Part shown: positions 54,766 to 64,000 of the stretch, one piece after another
Layout: each line of letters opens with the position of its first letter
How positions within the stretch are numbered: the stretch's first letter is position 1
Origin: Leptodontidium sp. MPI-SDFR-AT-0119
Taxonomy: Eukaryota > Ascomycota > Leotiomycetes > Helotiales > Leptodontidiaceae
Direction of reading: 5' to 3'
DNA length: 64,000 bases
Assembly (NCBI GenBank): GCA_020726505.1
Contig: JAHLEZ010000012.1
Span: forward strand, 620,001 to 684,000
Position numbers and translations under genes: made by a program
The notes under the pieces: model-generated
Database searches by the model: none
The model's input: the letters and a program-made list of their open reading frames with translations, nothing else
Told to the model about the DNA's origin: nothing

Positions 54766-54933
54766 AGTTCACGGTTCACGGCTCACGGTTCACGGTTCAT
54801 GGTTCATGGTTCATGGTTCATGGTTCATGGTTCATGGTTCATGGTTCATGGTTCATGGTTCATGGTTCATGGTTCATGGTTCATGGTTCATGGTTCATGG
54901 GTCACGGTTCATGGTTCACAGCTCACGATTCAC
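54766..54933. repeat. Heptamer array GGTTCAT, 24 units
   Basis: 168 bp = 24 x 7, with GGTTCAT as the main unit and GGTTCAC, GGCTCAC and GATTCAC variants concentrated at both ends; the centre is homogeneous, as expected for arrays that grow internally. All three plus frames read through it, producing spurious VHGSWFM-type repeats. Confidence 0.95.
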
Positions 54934-55573
54934 GTCTCGGTTCATGCTTTGGTATGCAAGGATCTTTACCTGGGTATTCAAGTTTGGGGCCTCCACCATG
55001 TCTCTGGCATTGCCCAGGGACCAGTACACCATGCCTCAATCGTGGGGCTCCAGCTACCTCGGGGTTGAGGATCCTGCATACAAGCTTCGATGCTCTGCAG
55101 CATTGCGTTAACCCAATAGAAGCATCAAGAATGGAAAGGGTACGGCACGGAAAGGTTCCATTTGGGGAAAAGCACAAATCGATACGCCAAAAAACCTTCC
55201 AAGATCCACAGCCCGAACGTTATCAATGCTTTGCAATGTCTTGCTTCCTAGTTGCAGCAAGATGCACGGCATCTTGATCAGGAATCGCAGGAACATATTG
55301 AAGTGGATGAAGCTGTACACATGGCCCCAGTCTTGACCACTTGATTCTGATTGATAGGTCCCAAGTGAATATTTTCGATCCGATGAGACGGCTAAATGAG
55401 AAACCGATGTGTAGTTTGTTGCAGAAAGATATATGCGAACTTTTAGTGTAAAAATGTATATAAGGGGGCGAATTCCTCACAAGTTTGACCGCTTACTTTC
55501 TCATCCCTCCCAATTCTTCAAGACCTTCTGAAGATTAACAATTCTGATATATCCCCAATCCTCCACGTCAACA
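54934..55573. other. Intergenic sequence
   Basis: Contains at about 55010-55063 a block also found at 43284-43340. No gene recognised; the last 100 bp are the promoter of the small acidic protein gene. Confidence 0.45.
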
Positions 55574-55841
55574 ATGGCTTCCACTTCTGCCCCCAGTTCT
55601 GGTCCATCTGAGGGCCAAACCCGCCAAGGATCAGCGCCCGTCGAGCATAAGGCATCCAAAGATGCCAGCCCTGAAGATCCCCAGTCCGAGACTGACCAAG
55701 CTTCCAAGCCAGAGTTCGATGAAGAGTATGTCTCCCAACGGAGTGCTAACAACACAGCTAACGATTCACCTTAGACCCACAGAGATATTTGAACCAAAGG
55801 ACTATGAGCCGGAGGGATCATCTGAGGCGAGTGGAAAGTAG
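55574..55841 (+). CDS. Small acidic Ser/Glu-rich protein
   Basis: Two exons (intron 55726-55774, GTATGT...TTAG) give 72 residues: MASTSAPSSGPSEGQTRQGS ... KPEFDEEPTEIFEPKDYEPE ... GSSEASGK. Highly hydrophilic, no Cys, no TM, probably disordered. The codon-phase join and the ACAATG start context favour a real gene. Size and composition recall small stress-related hydrophilic proteins, but that is speculation. Confidence 0.55.
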
Positions 55842-57928
55842 TCTCGGATGACCGAGCTAGATTGTTGGATTTAGGATCTTGGTTTTTTGATGGTTTGCTT
55901 TGGAATGCATCAAATTGTTTATACACTGTGAAATTCGAGCTCAAATTTCATGGTGGTATTATAGCATCGAGAGAGTCAAGGTGATAGCGTGCTCCGCAGA
56001 CGCTTATGCAAAATATTACCTGTCTGATTTATCCTCAATCGAGTTTCATGCATTGAGAATTTATGGGAGCGAGTGTGACTAACGAAAATGGTACCATTCC
56101 TCCTTCGCTTTGCTAAAGTGCACAACGGGATTCGGCATGTCATTCTGTTGGTCTTGGCGGTTGCGTTTTTTCTGTTGGACATCTCGCCTGGACAAGCATC
56201 TACGTTCCAGAAATTTACATCGCAATTGTTTGTTTATAGTGAATAAAGAAAAAGAGAACTGAAAGTTAAGAGGGATAGGATGATAAATGCAACTCGAGAA
56301 GAGGGTCAGGAGCGGCCCCTCCTGAAATAGAAAGTGCAGTTCCACGGCCATCACCCTGCAAACAGCCATGTCTCATTATTTCATTCCCAGTGTATCACTC
56401 CCTCGCAGCCAGCTATCTATCCTTACATCCACAGTTGTGATAAGCTAAAATTAAAGCCAAAAGCCGCTGCGAATCTCGGAATCTAAAATTTGCCGCAAAT
56501 GATATCCAGATGCTTGACAGAAGCCCAGTGTGGTCTGTTGCGGAGATCTGCAGTTCTGCGTTTGTAATTGCATTAGGATTTAGCGTAATCCGCCATCAGA
56601 TTCGGATGCATAATCGATTGATCAATCGAAGATACTTGTTGGTATTCCCGTGGGGTATGTTTTGACGTAGCCACTACGCTGCGGCAAGGCTATAATCAAT
56701 TGACACAAAGTTATGACGAAAAATGGTATGATACTGGTCTTTCTTTTTCTTCCACACGATAAAGCCCCATGCAGCCACCCAGGGGTTCTCATCGGACATG
56801 GTTGTGTAGCGGGACTGCACACGATCATCCAGACCCGTCTTACCAAAATCCTAAATTAAGGCAGCGAGGTGCGGGCCGTGCAGAGAAACGCAACTTATCC
56901 TCACTAGAAGCAGGAGCCATCAGGCAATGGGGCGAGTTTCTTGCTTTCAAAGCTTGTGTGCCATGGATGCGGTCGAGCCGCCGCTCCCCCGGGATGATGG
57001 TATCAGCTGGGCATGCTAGCTGCTACAGGGCCTATACGCACCCATCACATATCATTTCTGTCTTTGACCTCCTCTCCTCTACTGCCTCCAATGCTATGGC
57101 TTCCCCTTAGATCGTTTCCCGTGACCTGCAGCTGATGGGATGGGGATTCTCGTCCCCAGTTCCCCGTTTTGGCGCTGTCAAAAGTATTGCACTTCCTCTA
57201 GGCCAATGCCACTAAACCCTACCTTGACATCGCACCAATCTCTTAGACCGCTTCGTCACGAAAGACCCCGGTCAGTGACGCCTTAACAGGTTTAGCAACT
57301 ACTAGCACTTACACTATCACTGGTGGGGTGTAGGTCGCCAAACTGGGATGGGGTTTCAAACCACTTCGAATATTGCTCAAGGAGGTGGGTGCTGATGGCG
57401 ATGTGTATAAAAGGAGAGCGGTAGCCCTCTTTAAAGACTTCGGATTGAGATACCTGAGGATTGATACCCCCCAACCTCGACCCCAGTTGCGCCTCAGCTC
57501 ATCAAACACTTCACTAATTGTTGGTCTTTAAGCAACACAGACAGCACCTTTCGATCACCAAGTCCTTCAGTACTTACAACGCACCGAGATAACCGTATCC
57601 TCACCAACCCAAACCACAAACACACTTTCCTCTTCAACTTTTTTTAGCGGACATTTACTTTGATTCATTTCCTACATCAACTACTTATTTCACGCTTTAT
57701 ACACCTCAACATACGGTTTCGACAACGGCAAACACAGGAACTCTCCGTTCTAGACGCCTCGCCTAAAAGCAAGACACAACCGGCACACTGGCAGCTACGG
57801 CACAAGCGCCAGGCCAGGCCTGGGGACATTGGGCTGAGCAGAACACATATCAGCCGGTCCAAACCTTTTACACTGTTCAGCCATACGATTCGAGGGCGGT
57901 TTCATCAGCGGCACTTACTCGAACGATC
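55842..57928. other. Long intergenic region and leader of the Azf1-like gene
   Basis: No gene supported between 55842 and about 57500. From about 57500 the sequence becomes C/A- and CT-rich (for example CTTTCCTCTTCAACTTTTTT at 57625), typical of a fungal promoter and long 5' leader. The reading frame of the zinc-finger protein is open upstream of its ATG to about 57765, so an upstream coding exon is possible. Confidence 0.5.
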
Positions 57929-59719
57929 ATGGCGCCTCAGTATGGCCCGGTGCAAACATATAGCGGAGCTACAACACACAACATGGTAGTAACACACCAG
58001 CACCAGCGCCAGCACCAGCAACAGCACAATTTGTTTAGCTTTGGTGGATATTCGGGACCCAACACCAACACAACCGTCCCGGCTTTTTCCAACTGCAACT
58101 TCATTCAACAACGGCCACTCCCGCGCTTGATGCAAGTTGAAGACGATAGAATTCGGCAAGTCTCGTATCCTCAACCATCTCGACAGGGCTATATCGAAGA
58201 GCACCATAGCCAAAGCCCACCGATCAAGGCCGAACCGATGTGGCCTACCCCAACTATTGCTCCAGTCTTCCACTCTACCGGTGTTAAGACCTCTCTAATA
58301 TCGTCTCAGGCGCAAGAGATCAACTTCGGAACAGAAGTCGATACCCTCATGAAAGCCATCCAAGCAAAACAGCCACAGGCTGCCTCCTCTGCCGAACAGA
58401 TCAGACCTGTGGTAGGTGCTTTCCATCCCCCCTCTTTAGCACAGGCTACCTCCCAGATCGGAGTGTACGCTTCAAGGGAGGAGACGAAGTACAAACTCAC
58501 TCATTCGACTCTCCAGGAAGAATCCAGTAGCCCAAAGAACACCAAGAAGCGTTACCAATGCACGATTGCGAACTGCAACAAGAGCTTCTATCAGAAGACG
58601 CACCTGGATATTCACGAGCGAGCTCACACAGGAGTGAAGCCATATGTGAGGCATCCCGATCAACTGTAGATACCAGTTTGCTAATCTATGTACTTCTAGC
58701 CATGTAAGGAGCCAGGCTGTGGTCGAACGTTCTCTCAACTTGGGAACTTGAAGGTATGCTTGACATTCACAACTCTACTGTGGATCATCTACGTAGGATT
58801 TCAGATGCTAACTTACCCTCTACAGACTCACGAACGTAGGCACACTGGAGAGCGCCCATACCAATGCGAAATCTGCGGAAAACGGTTCGCCCAACGAGGC
58901 AACGTTCGCGCCCACAAGATTGTTCACGATCAGTCTAAGCCTTACCGCTGTCGTCTCGACGACTGCACCAAGCAGTTCACCCAGCTCGGCAATCTAAAGG
59001 TACGTTTGCTTTTTAGCCTTTGTACATCGCTCCAGCACTGCCCATGGGCATGGTGGCTATTTTGCACCTCCGTTTCAACTCCGGGGGCATAATCCATAAT
59101 ATGTTTACTTCTTCGCTTGCACCCCTCCGAACAGCGGCTACTCAACCACAGCCCCTTGAACAACCCTATCTCTCTGATAGTACGCATGATGGATCGCTCC
59201 CCAATTGCTTAACACATATCTACACATACCTACATATACCAAACCAGATCAAAGCAAGTGAAACAAAATCAAGAAGACAAGGCAAGGCAAGACAAGATTC
59301 CCAAGCTGACGATCCTGCAATAGTCCCACCAAAACAAATTCCACATCGACACGATCCGCAACCTGACGGCTAAGTTCGCCTCTATCAAGGACGGTGACAT
59401 CGTGCATGCCGGCGACAAGGAGCTGTGGGACTACTTCGCCAACCTGTACAAGAACAGCAATAAGGGTATCAAGGGCCGCGGCAAGGACCGCAAAGTAGGC
59501 TCTGCTTCCTCCTCTTCCATGGCCCTCAACTCGGGCATACGCAGCCTTGGTGTTGGTAACATGGGAGGTAATGTTAGTGGGCGAGGTGATGGTGGGCAGT
59601 ACGAGATGTTTGATGTGGATGATGGGAGTCAGAGTGGACACTCCCACAGTGGAAGTGCAATTGCAAGCTCAGTTGGGACTTGCTATGAGGATGCGCCGTT
59701 TGACGGGTATGAAGACTAG
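57929..59719 (+). CDS. C2H2 zinc finger transcription factor, Azf1-like
   Basis: Four exons (introns 58646-58699, 58754-58825, 59000-59323) splice in phase to 446 residues. The N-terminal 200 residues are Gln/Ser/Pro-rich ([20 protein letters not shown]), with [11 protein letters not shown], a sumoylation-like motif. Four tandem fingers follow: [60 protein letters not shown] and [20 protein letters not shown] with HQNKFH, joined by TG-x-x-PY linkers. After them come [20 protein letters not shown] and [20 protein letters not shown] with RGKDRK, a conserved tail of filamentous-fungal Azf1-type factors. Nuclear DNA-binding regulator, expected to affect growth or carbon response; targets unknown. 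The third intron (324 nt) is unusually long. Confidence 0.85.
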
Positions 59720-60446
59720 GGAAGAAGCAACCACGAGCTTGCTTTTGGAGATAGATTCTACTGATGTCCAACATCACGTGGGAAGGAGATGTATGGAAGA
59801 GGTTGGAACTTGTAAAAATACAGGCGCGGGAACAAACACACGGAAGAAAGGCGCCATTAGAATGAGAGATGAACGAGACACGACCTAGGAGGGAGCATGT
59901 AAGAGGATCTGGACATAGAATCGGATGGAGGAACAGGGAGGGCTGTGGATAGACGAACTGGATAGGACATATGGTTTGGAGGCGGAGATTGGAAGGATGG
60001 AATGGGTTGGTTGGGTGGGTTGGTACTCTCGAGGCATTGTTTTGGTTTTGGTTCTTTGGTTCGGGGTGGTGGGTTTTCCTCATTTCACAACGTTATCGGC
60101 TCATCGGGAGGTAGTATGTTTTCTGGCTTTGTCCAGTTTTGGGGTATGCTGTCTGTTTTGTCAATCAGTCTATCAATCATTGCGCTTGTTTAGAAAGTAT
60201 TACTCAAGATGTTCACTCAAGACGTGCACTTATCACAATCATGAACCTTTGTATTTTCATTAGACTCTGGTACTACCAATTCTGCAGTCAAAGGCCTCAT
60301 AATTTAGGACAGTATTAACTGTTCATACGAGAATTGATGTATAAATGTGCATTTTCTAAGGTCCACCACGCGGGACGGATCAAGCATGACGTGCAGGGGT
60401 TCCAGATGTATGCTCGTTTGTGCACGATATGGCCATCGATCGAGGC
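59720..60446. other. 3' intergenic region
   Basis: G/T-rich sequence downstream of the zinc-finger gene (59950-60080 has TGGTTGGG-like tracts), then the 3' side of the GNAT gene. No gene recognised. Confidence 0.45.
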
Positions 60447-62567
60447 TCAGGTGTCCTTCCAAACCTCTCTGTACTGGCCCCATTTTCGAAAACCTAAGGA
60501 TCGAGATCAGCGCTTTGAAATCTCCAAGTAATTCGAATACACACCGAGCTTCAAGAATACATCGACTTCTTCGCCAATTCCATCGGCGAACATCCTTTTC
60601 ATGCCCTGATTATATAGAGTTTCCACACATGCATTAAGAAGGCCACCCACGACCAATACCCGCATTTTTGCTACTTATGTCAGTCCGTGAATACTAACAA
60701 GCGAAGAGGGGTATAACATAGAATGAGACGCAAAATTTGGCACTCAGACCGCCAGAAACTCGAAAAATACCACGCCATAACATGACCCTTGAGGGTGCCT
60801 TCTGGCCGATAACATGTGAAAGTCCGTGGCGCCAACTTGTATGTTTTCAGGTAACCCAAAACTAACTTACAATGTACACAGATACAAGTAACACCTCCCA
60901 CATCATTTCCAATTTGGCCCGCCCACGGCAGGTTTGAGGAGATTTGGGAACCGCAGGAAGGTGTGTAGGTAAGGGCGGTGGCCACCATAGCGTTATCTGC
61001 GAACCCCAATACCACATCCTTGACGTTTGGCCCGTTCATGAGGGACATGTATTGGCCGAACCAGCCCATTTTTGCCTGCTCAAAACAAAATCCCTCCACG
61101 AGTTCGAGGACCTGGTCCATATCTGCTTGTGTGCAAGGTCTGTAGCTGGGTGTGGTAGGTGGATATGTATCCTCTTTGTATCGCCATTCCGCAAAGGTCA
61201 ATATCAAGTCATGTACAATCCTCCCTTGTAGTTGCCATCCTCTGCGACGAAACCAAGCATCATTCAGCGGTATATCGAGCGGGGGACCGTAAAGGATACG
61301 GGGAAACGTACTTCCGAGCTGCAGACGGACGACGCCTCGGGTTTTCTTGAGCTCTCTGAGAGCATGGCTGTGAAGACTCAATCCAATTCCCTGCTGTCGA
61401 TTTGCAGATTGAACAAAGAGGAAAGCCACGGATGCTATCAGCCTTTCCCCCTCTCGGTCCGCGTAGGAAAGATATGTAGCACAGAATCCGAGGATATCCC
61501 CCCTACTACTATCACGAACAACTGCCCAGAGAGTCAGTACGAGTGCGCTTGGTTGCCAGGCGGGCTTCAAAGGATGTCCAGGGTCCCCCTAGCTTCTCCT
61601 GGAGTTGGTTCTCGGCGGATTGAGTCTTACCATAATGTTTGGCATAGCCAGGCCGTCGCAAGAGGGAAGCCAGTGTCTGCTGGTGCAGGGCAAAAGGAAT
61701 ACTAACGCATTCTGTCCACAGATCCAAAACCCGAGACAAATCTCTCGCCTCGTTCCATTGCTCAACTGGCCACAATCTAGGCTGCTGAAAGTTGGAACCA
61801 GCTTGTGGATGTAGATTCTCGCCGAATATCAAGGCCGCAGCTGCTTCAAGGGCTGGTGGCGAGTATCCAGCGGCTTGAACAATCGTTGGAAAAGATTCTG
61901 GGTTCTGGGTATCTATCGTGTCTTTGCAAATGACAACAATGCATGGTTTGTCGTCACTGACAGCAAAGGTTATGTCGGCGAAATCGATTCGCAGTGGACG
62001 GTCGGGCGAGACTGCAAAGCAGAGTATGATGACGTGCCCCCGCTTGATAAATTCTCGATGTGTTGAAGTTATCCCATTCCTAGTGAAACAGTTAGCAGAC
62101 AACAAAACACAGAAAAGCCATCCGGTTTCCTAACCTTAGGGTGTAAGGGACGTGTCGAATTCTTGGGTGTCTCTTGGCTAGTGCCCGTCCGAATGGCTCG
62201 AAGGGGTCACTGATGTCTGTCGGATCCTGACTGATGGGAATCACAACTGGTGTTAGAAGTATAACAACATTTGTCTCCTGCAGAGCTCTGATGTAACTAA
62301 GCCAATCCCGCAAATCTCTTGATATAATTGCAAGGCTGTGTCTGTTTGGGTCCAGGACGGCAGGTGGCCTGGAAGGAGGTAAAGACGGCGCTTCGGAGCC
62401 AATGTCCCTGGGAAAGTAAGATATAATTGATCATACGGTGAGTTGAGCAGTCCGTCTTACATCTCATCCGTCTCTGCAGCCGATGGGTCGGACTCGTCGT
62501 CGTGGATCGTGTTATTGACATGTGGATCTGGACTTTCTGATCCGGGCAACGCAGTAATTAAAGCCAT
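60447..62567 (-). CDS. GNAT acetyltransferase with GH3 C-terminal-like domain, no GH3 barrel
   Basis: Six exons (introns 62408-62460, 62080-62134, 61522-61630, about 60671-60870, 60494-60544) splice in phase to 550 residues from ATG 62567. After a disordered acidic N terminus (DDESDPSAAETDEMDIGSEA) comes a region with FEPFGRALAKRHPRIRHVPY, TLRNGITSTHREFIKRGHVI and YSPPALEAAAALIFGE, which resembles the C-terminal alpha/beta domain of fungal GH3 beta-N-acetylglucosaminidases. Then LASLLRRPGYAKHYVVRDSS, ILGFCATYLSYADREGERLI, NRQQGIGLSLHSHALRELKK (acetyl-CoA loop Q-x-x-G-I-G) and RLQLGSTFPRILYGPPLDIP give a GNAT domain, and a second GNAT-like half ends MFADGIGEEVDVFLKLGFRK. Known GH3-GNAT fusions carry a TIM barrel ahead; here it is absent. 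Possible role in amino-sugar metabolism; substrate unproven. Confidence 0.8.
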
Positions 62568-63172
62568 AGTACTCGATAGAGGTGAAGAGCTGGATGCTCC
62601 TCTTTAATAACGAGGGAGAACGCGAATGTTATACTCCGGAGGAAGAGAATGGACTTTGTTCACCGAGGGAATCTCCACCGCGCTAATGATAAATCACGCT
62701 GTGTCCTTTCCAGACCGTCAAATGCCGTCCTACAAGCAGGGATCCCTCTCAGGTACTCAGGGACAGGGCTGTTGTCAGGAAACAAGGTGAATTTAAAGAC
62801 ACAGAATTTGTGTATAATCTGCTTGGGATTAATCTCAATGATTGCGATGCAAGGGAGTGTATTCTACAAACTCAACCCTCTCTTTCCTCCATTAGCCTAA
62901 GTCTGTTTTAAGTACAGTGCATTTACAGTACAATAAGCTTAAATGCTCTCATCGATCTCATAATCCCAAGAAAACAACACAGGCATTTACGATCGAACAG
63001 CAGACTGAATCGAGGAAAGAAAAGTATATATTACAAAAGCAAACCCGTTTGACTCGGGCAGCACCAAAACTAGCAGAGAAAGAAACGAATTTGACAAGAA
63101 AGAGATAAATGCTAAAAGCCGCTATAGGCTTTCGACCCAAACACTGGGCATTCATTGTGACCCTTTAATCTT
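62568..63172. other. Intergenic region
   Basis: Promoter of the GNAT gene on the left and 3' side of the right-edge zinc-finger gene on the right. No gene recognised. Confidence 0.45.
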
Positions 63173-64000
63173 CTAAATCCAAGAGCCTTGGAACTCCTGA
63201 GACCAAATGTGCTCCTGCATGAGGATGTTCTCTTCCACGGGAAGCTGTTGAGGGAATATTCCGTGCCATTGCCCGTTAAGAACCGTGATTTGGAACGATG
63301 TGTTGTGCGCTGCTTGTTGGGGGTTGGGGTGTGGCGCTTGCGATACCGGACTTGATCTTGGGGCAGAAGAGTAGGGGCTTGGGTCGCTGGCGTGAGATAT
63401 ATATGTTCCGAATTGATAAGAAGGTTCGTAGGTCTCAATAGGTGTCAAAGTTGCCGCTCCTGGACTGATTTCTCCTGGAACGTAGTTTAGAGTGTAAGGT
63501 GGGAGATCTGTTACCCAGGGTTGGGGTTGGTTTAGAATCGGTCCGCTGAAGTGATGATCATGGGACAGATTGTGACTTTGGGCGTAAGCTTGCTGTATAG
63601 GCAGGCTGTTGTGTTGTTGACTGGAGGGCTGTGCATATGTTTGATGCACAGGAAGTCCAGTTTGAATGAGAGAGTGCGGAGGCTCAACGGCCTGTTGCAT
63701 TCGTGTTCGGCCTGAATGTTGAGGTGTGGAAGGAAAACCACTATTCTCTAATTCAGACGTCTCGCTATCGTCCAATTCTGACAAGTGTGAATCTCCTTGA
63801 TAGGAACGCTGGTGCTTCAATAAGCCATACTTTCGGGTGAAGCTACGCCTACAAACGTGGCAATTGTGCGATCGCACATCTGTATGAATTTTGCGATGTT
63901 TGGCCAATGTTGAAGGCTGCTTTGGATCAGAGAGGTCAGGAACTGCGAGTCTTGGTACTTACATCAGAGAATTTTTTTTTACATTGATTACATTGATGCG
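63173..64000 (-). CDS. C2H2 zinc finger protein, partial (runs off right edge)
   Basis: The window edge cuts the 5' part. The last intron (about 63916-63961, GTAAGT...CAG) joins HQCNQCKKKFSD to PSTLAKHRKIH, completing a C2H2 finger in phase. A second finger-like unit, CHVCRRSFTRKYGLLKHQRS, has Tyr-Gln where the last His is expected, so it may be degenerate. The rest (residues from about 45) is Gln/Pro/Ser/His-rich and disordered, with repeated short motifs (PVHQTYAQPS, PIQQAYAQSH), and ends QEFQGSWI at 63173. A nuclear transcription factor is likely; upstream fingers may lie beyond the window. Confidence 0.75.

Noticed and set aside
54583..55277. Three overlapping plus frames with VHGSWFM-type peptide repeats
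   Set aside because: All three frames read through a 7-bp tandem array (24 x 7 bp), which is open in every frame by composition. No flanking protein-like sequence or domain.
1..64000. CRISPR array, rRNA operon, NLR/HET or other known defence locus
   Set aside because: No direct-repeat/spacer pattern, no rRNA sequence, and no NACHT, HET or similar motif was found on either strand.

Overview
This window reads as nuclear DNA of a filamentous ascomycete (Pezizomycotina). The evidence is many short introns (about 45-110 nt) with fungal splice and branch signals, fungal-specific families (Zn2Cys6 regulators, FunK1 kinases, a DHA2-type MFS drug transporter, a cAMP-receptor-like GPCR, an Azf1-like C2H2 factor) and RIP-like decay of repeats (CAA/CAG and TGG codons turned into stops). 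A leotiomycete is my guess from family flavour only; nothing in the window proves the class.

Layout. 0-18 kb is a transposon-rich gene graveyard. A gene at 2.2-3.9 kb is split by an AT-rich terminal-inverted-repeat element. A FunK1 fragment follows, then two hAT elements with perfect 8-bp target duplications. The second hAT carries a nested hAT MITE inside its transposase gene and itself sits inside a mitochondrial-carrier (Ugo1-like) relic. Next come a small secreted Cys-rich protein, a thioesterase remnant, the C-terminal stump of a GPCR, and a palindromic MITE that abuts a Tc1-type element and shares its TA. 19-30 kb holds one luciferase-domain (DUF5519-like) gene, then decayed sequence: a kinase-bearing repeat, an alpha/beta-hydrolase fragment, a Zn2Cys6 regulator relic and a 5'-truncated Tad1-like LINE. 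30-35 kb is a living pair: a Zn2Cys6 factor (656 aa model) next to a DHA2-type MFS transporter (562 aa model), probably regulator and target. 36-42 kb is AT-rich decayed DNA with a coiled-coil pseudogene, an APH-like kinase relic and a second copy of the kinase repeat.

42-64 kb is mostly intact genes: a membrane protein, a FunK1 C-terminal stump, a tail-anchored protein kinase, small Cys-rich proteins, an APH-fold phosphotransferase, hypothetical proteins, a C2H2 factor with a 26-residue tandem repeat, a seven-TM protein, a small acidic protein, the Azf1-like factor, a GNAT protein carrying a GH3 C-terminal-like domain without the GH3 barrel, and a C2H2 factor running off the right edge. A heptamer repeat family (ATGAACC/GGTTCAT) occurs at 45.9, 46.1-46.3 (as a long hairpin) and 54.8 kb.

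I found no polyketide/NRPS core gene, no NLR or HET gene, no rRNA/tRNA and no CRISPR. The most noteworthy material is the nested and abutting DNA transposons, the RIP-mutated kinase repeat, the heptamer hairpin and the barrel-less GH3/GNAT gene. Gene models were spliced by hand: phases were checked by exon length and codon continuity, but no transcript data were available.
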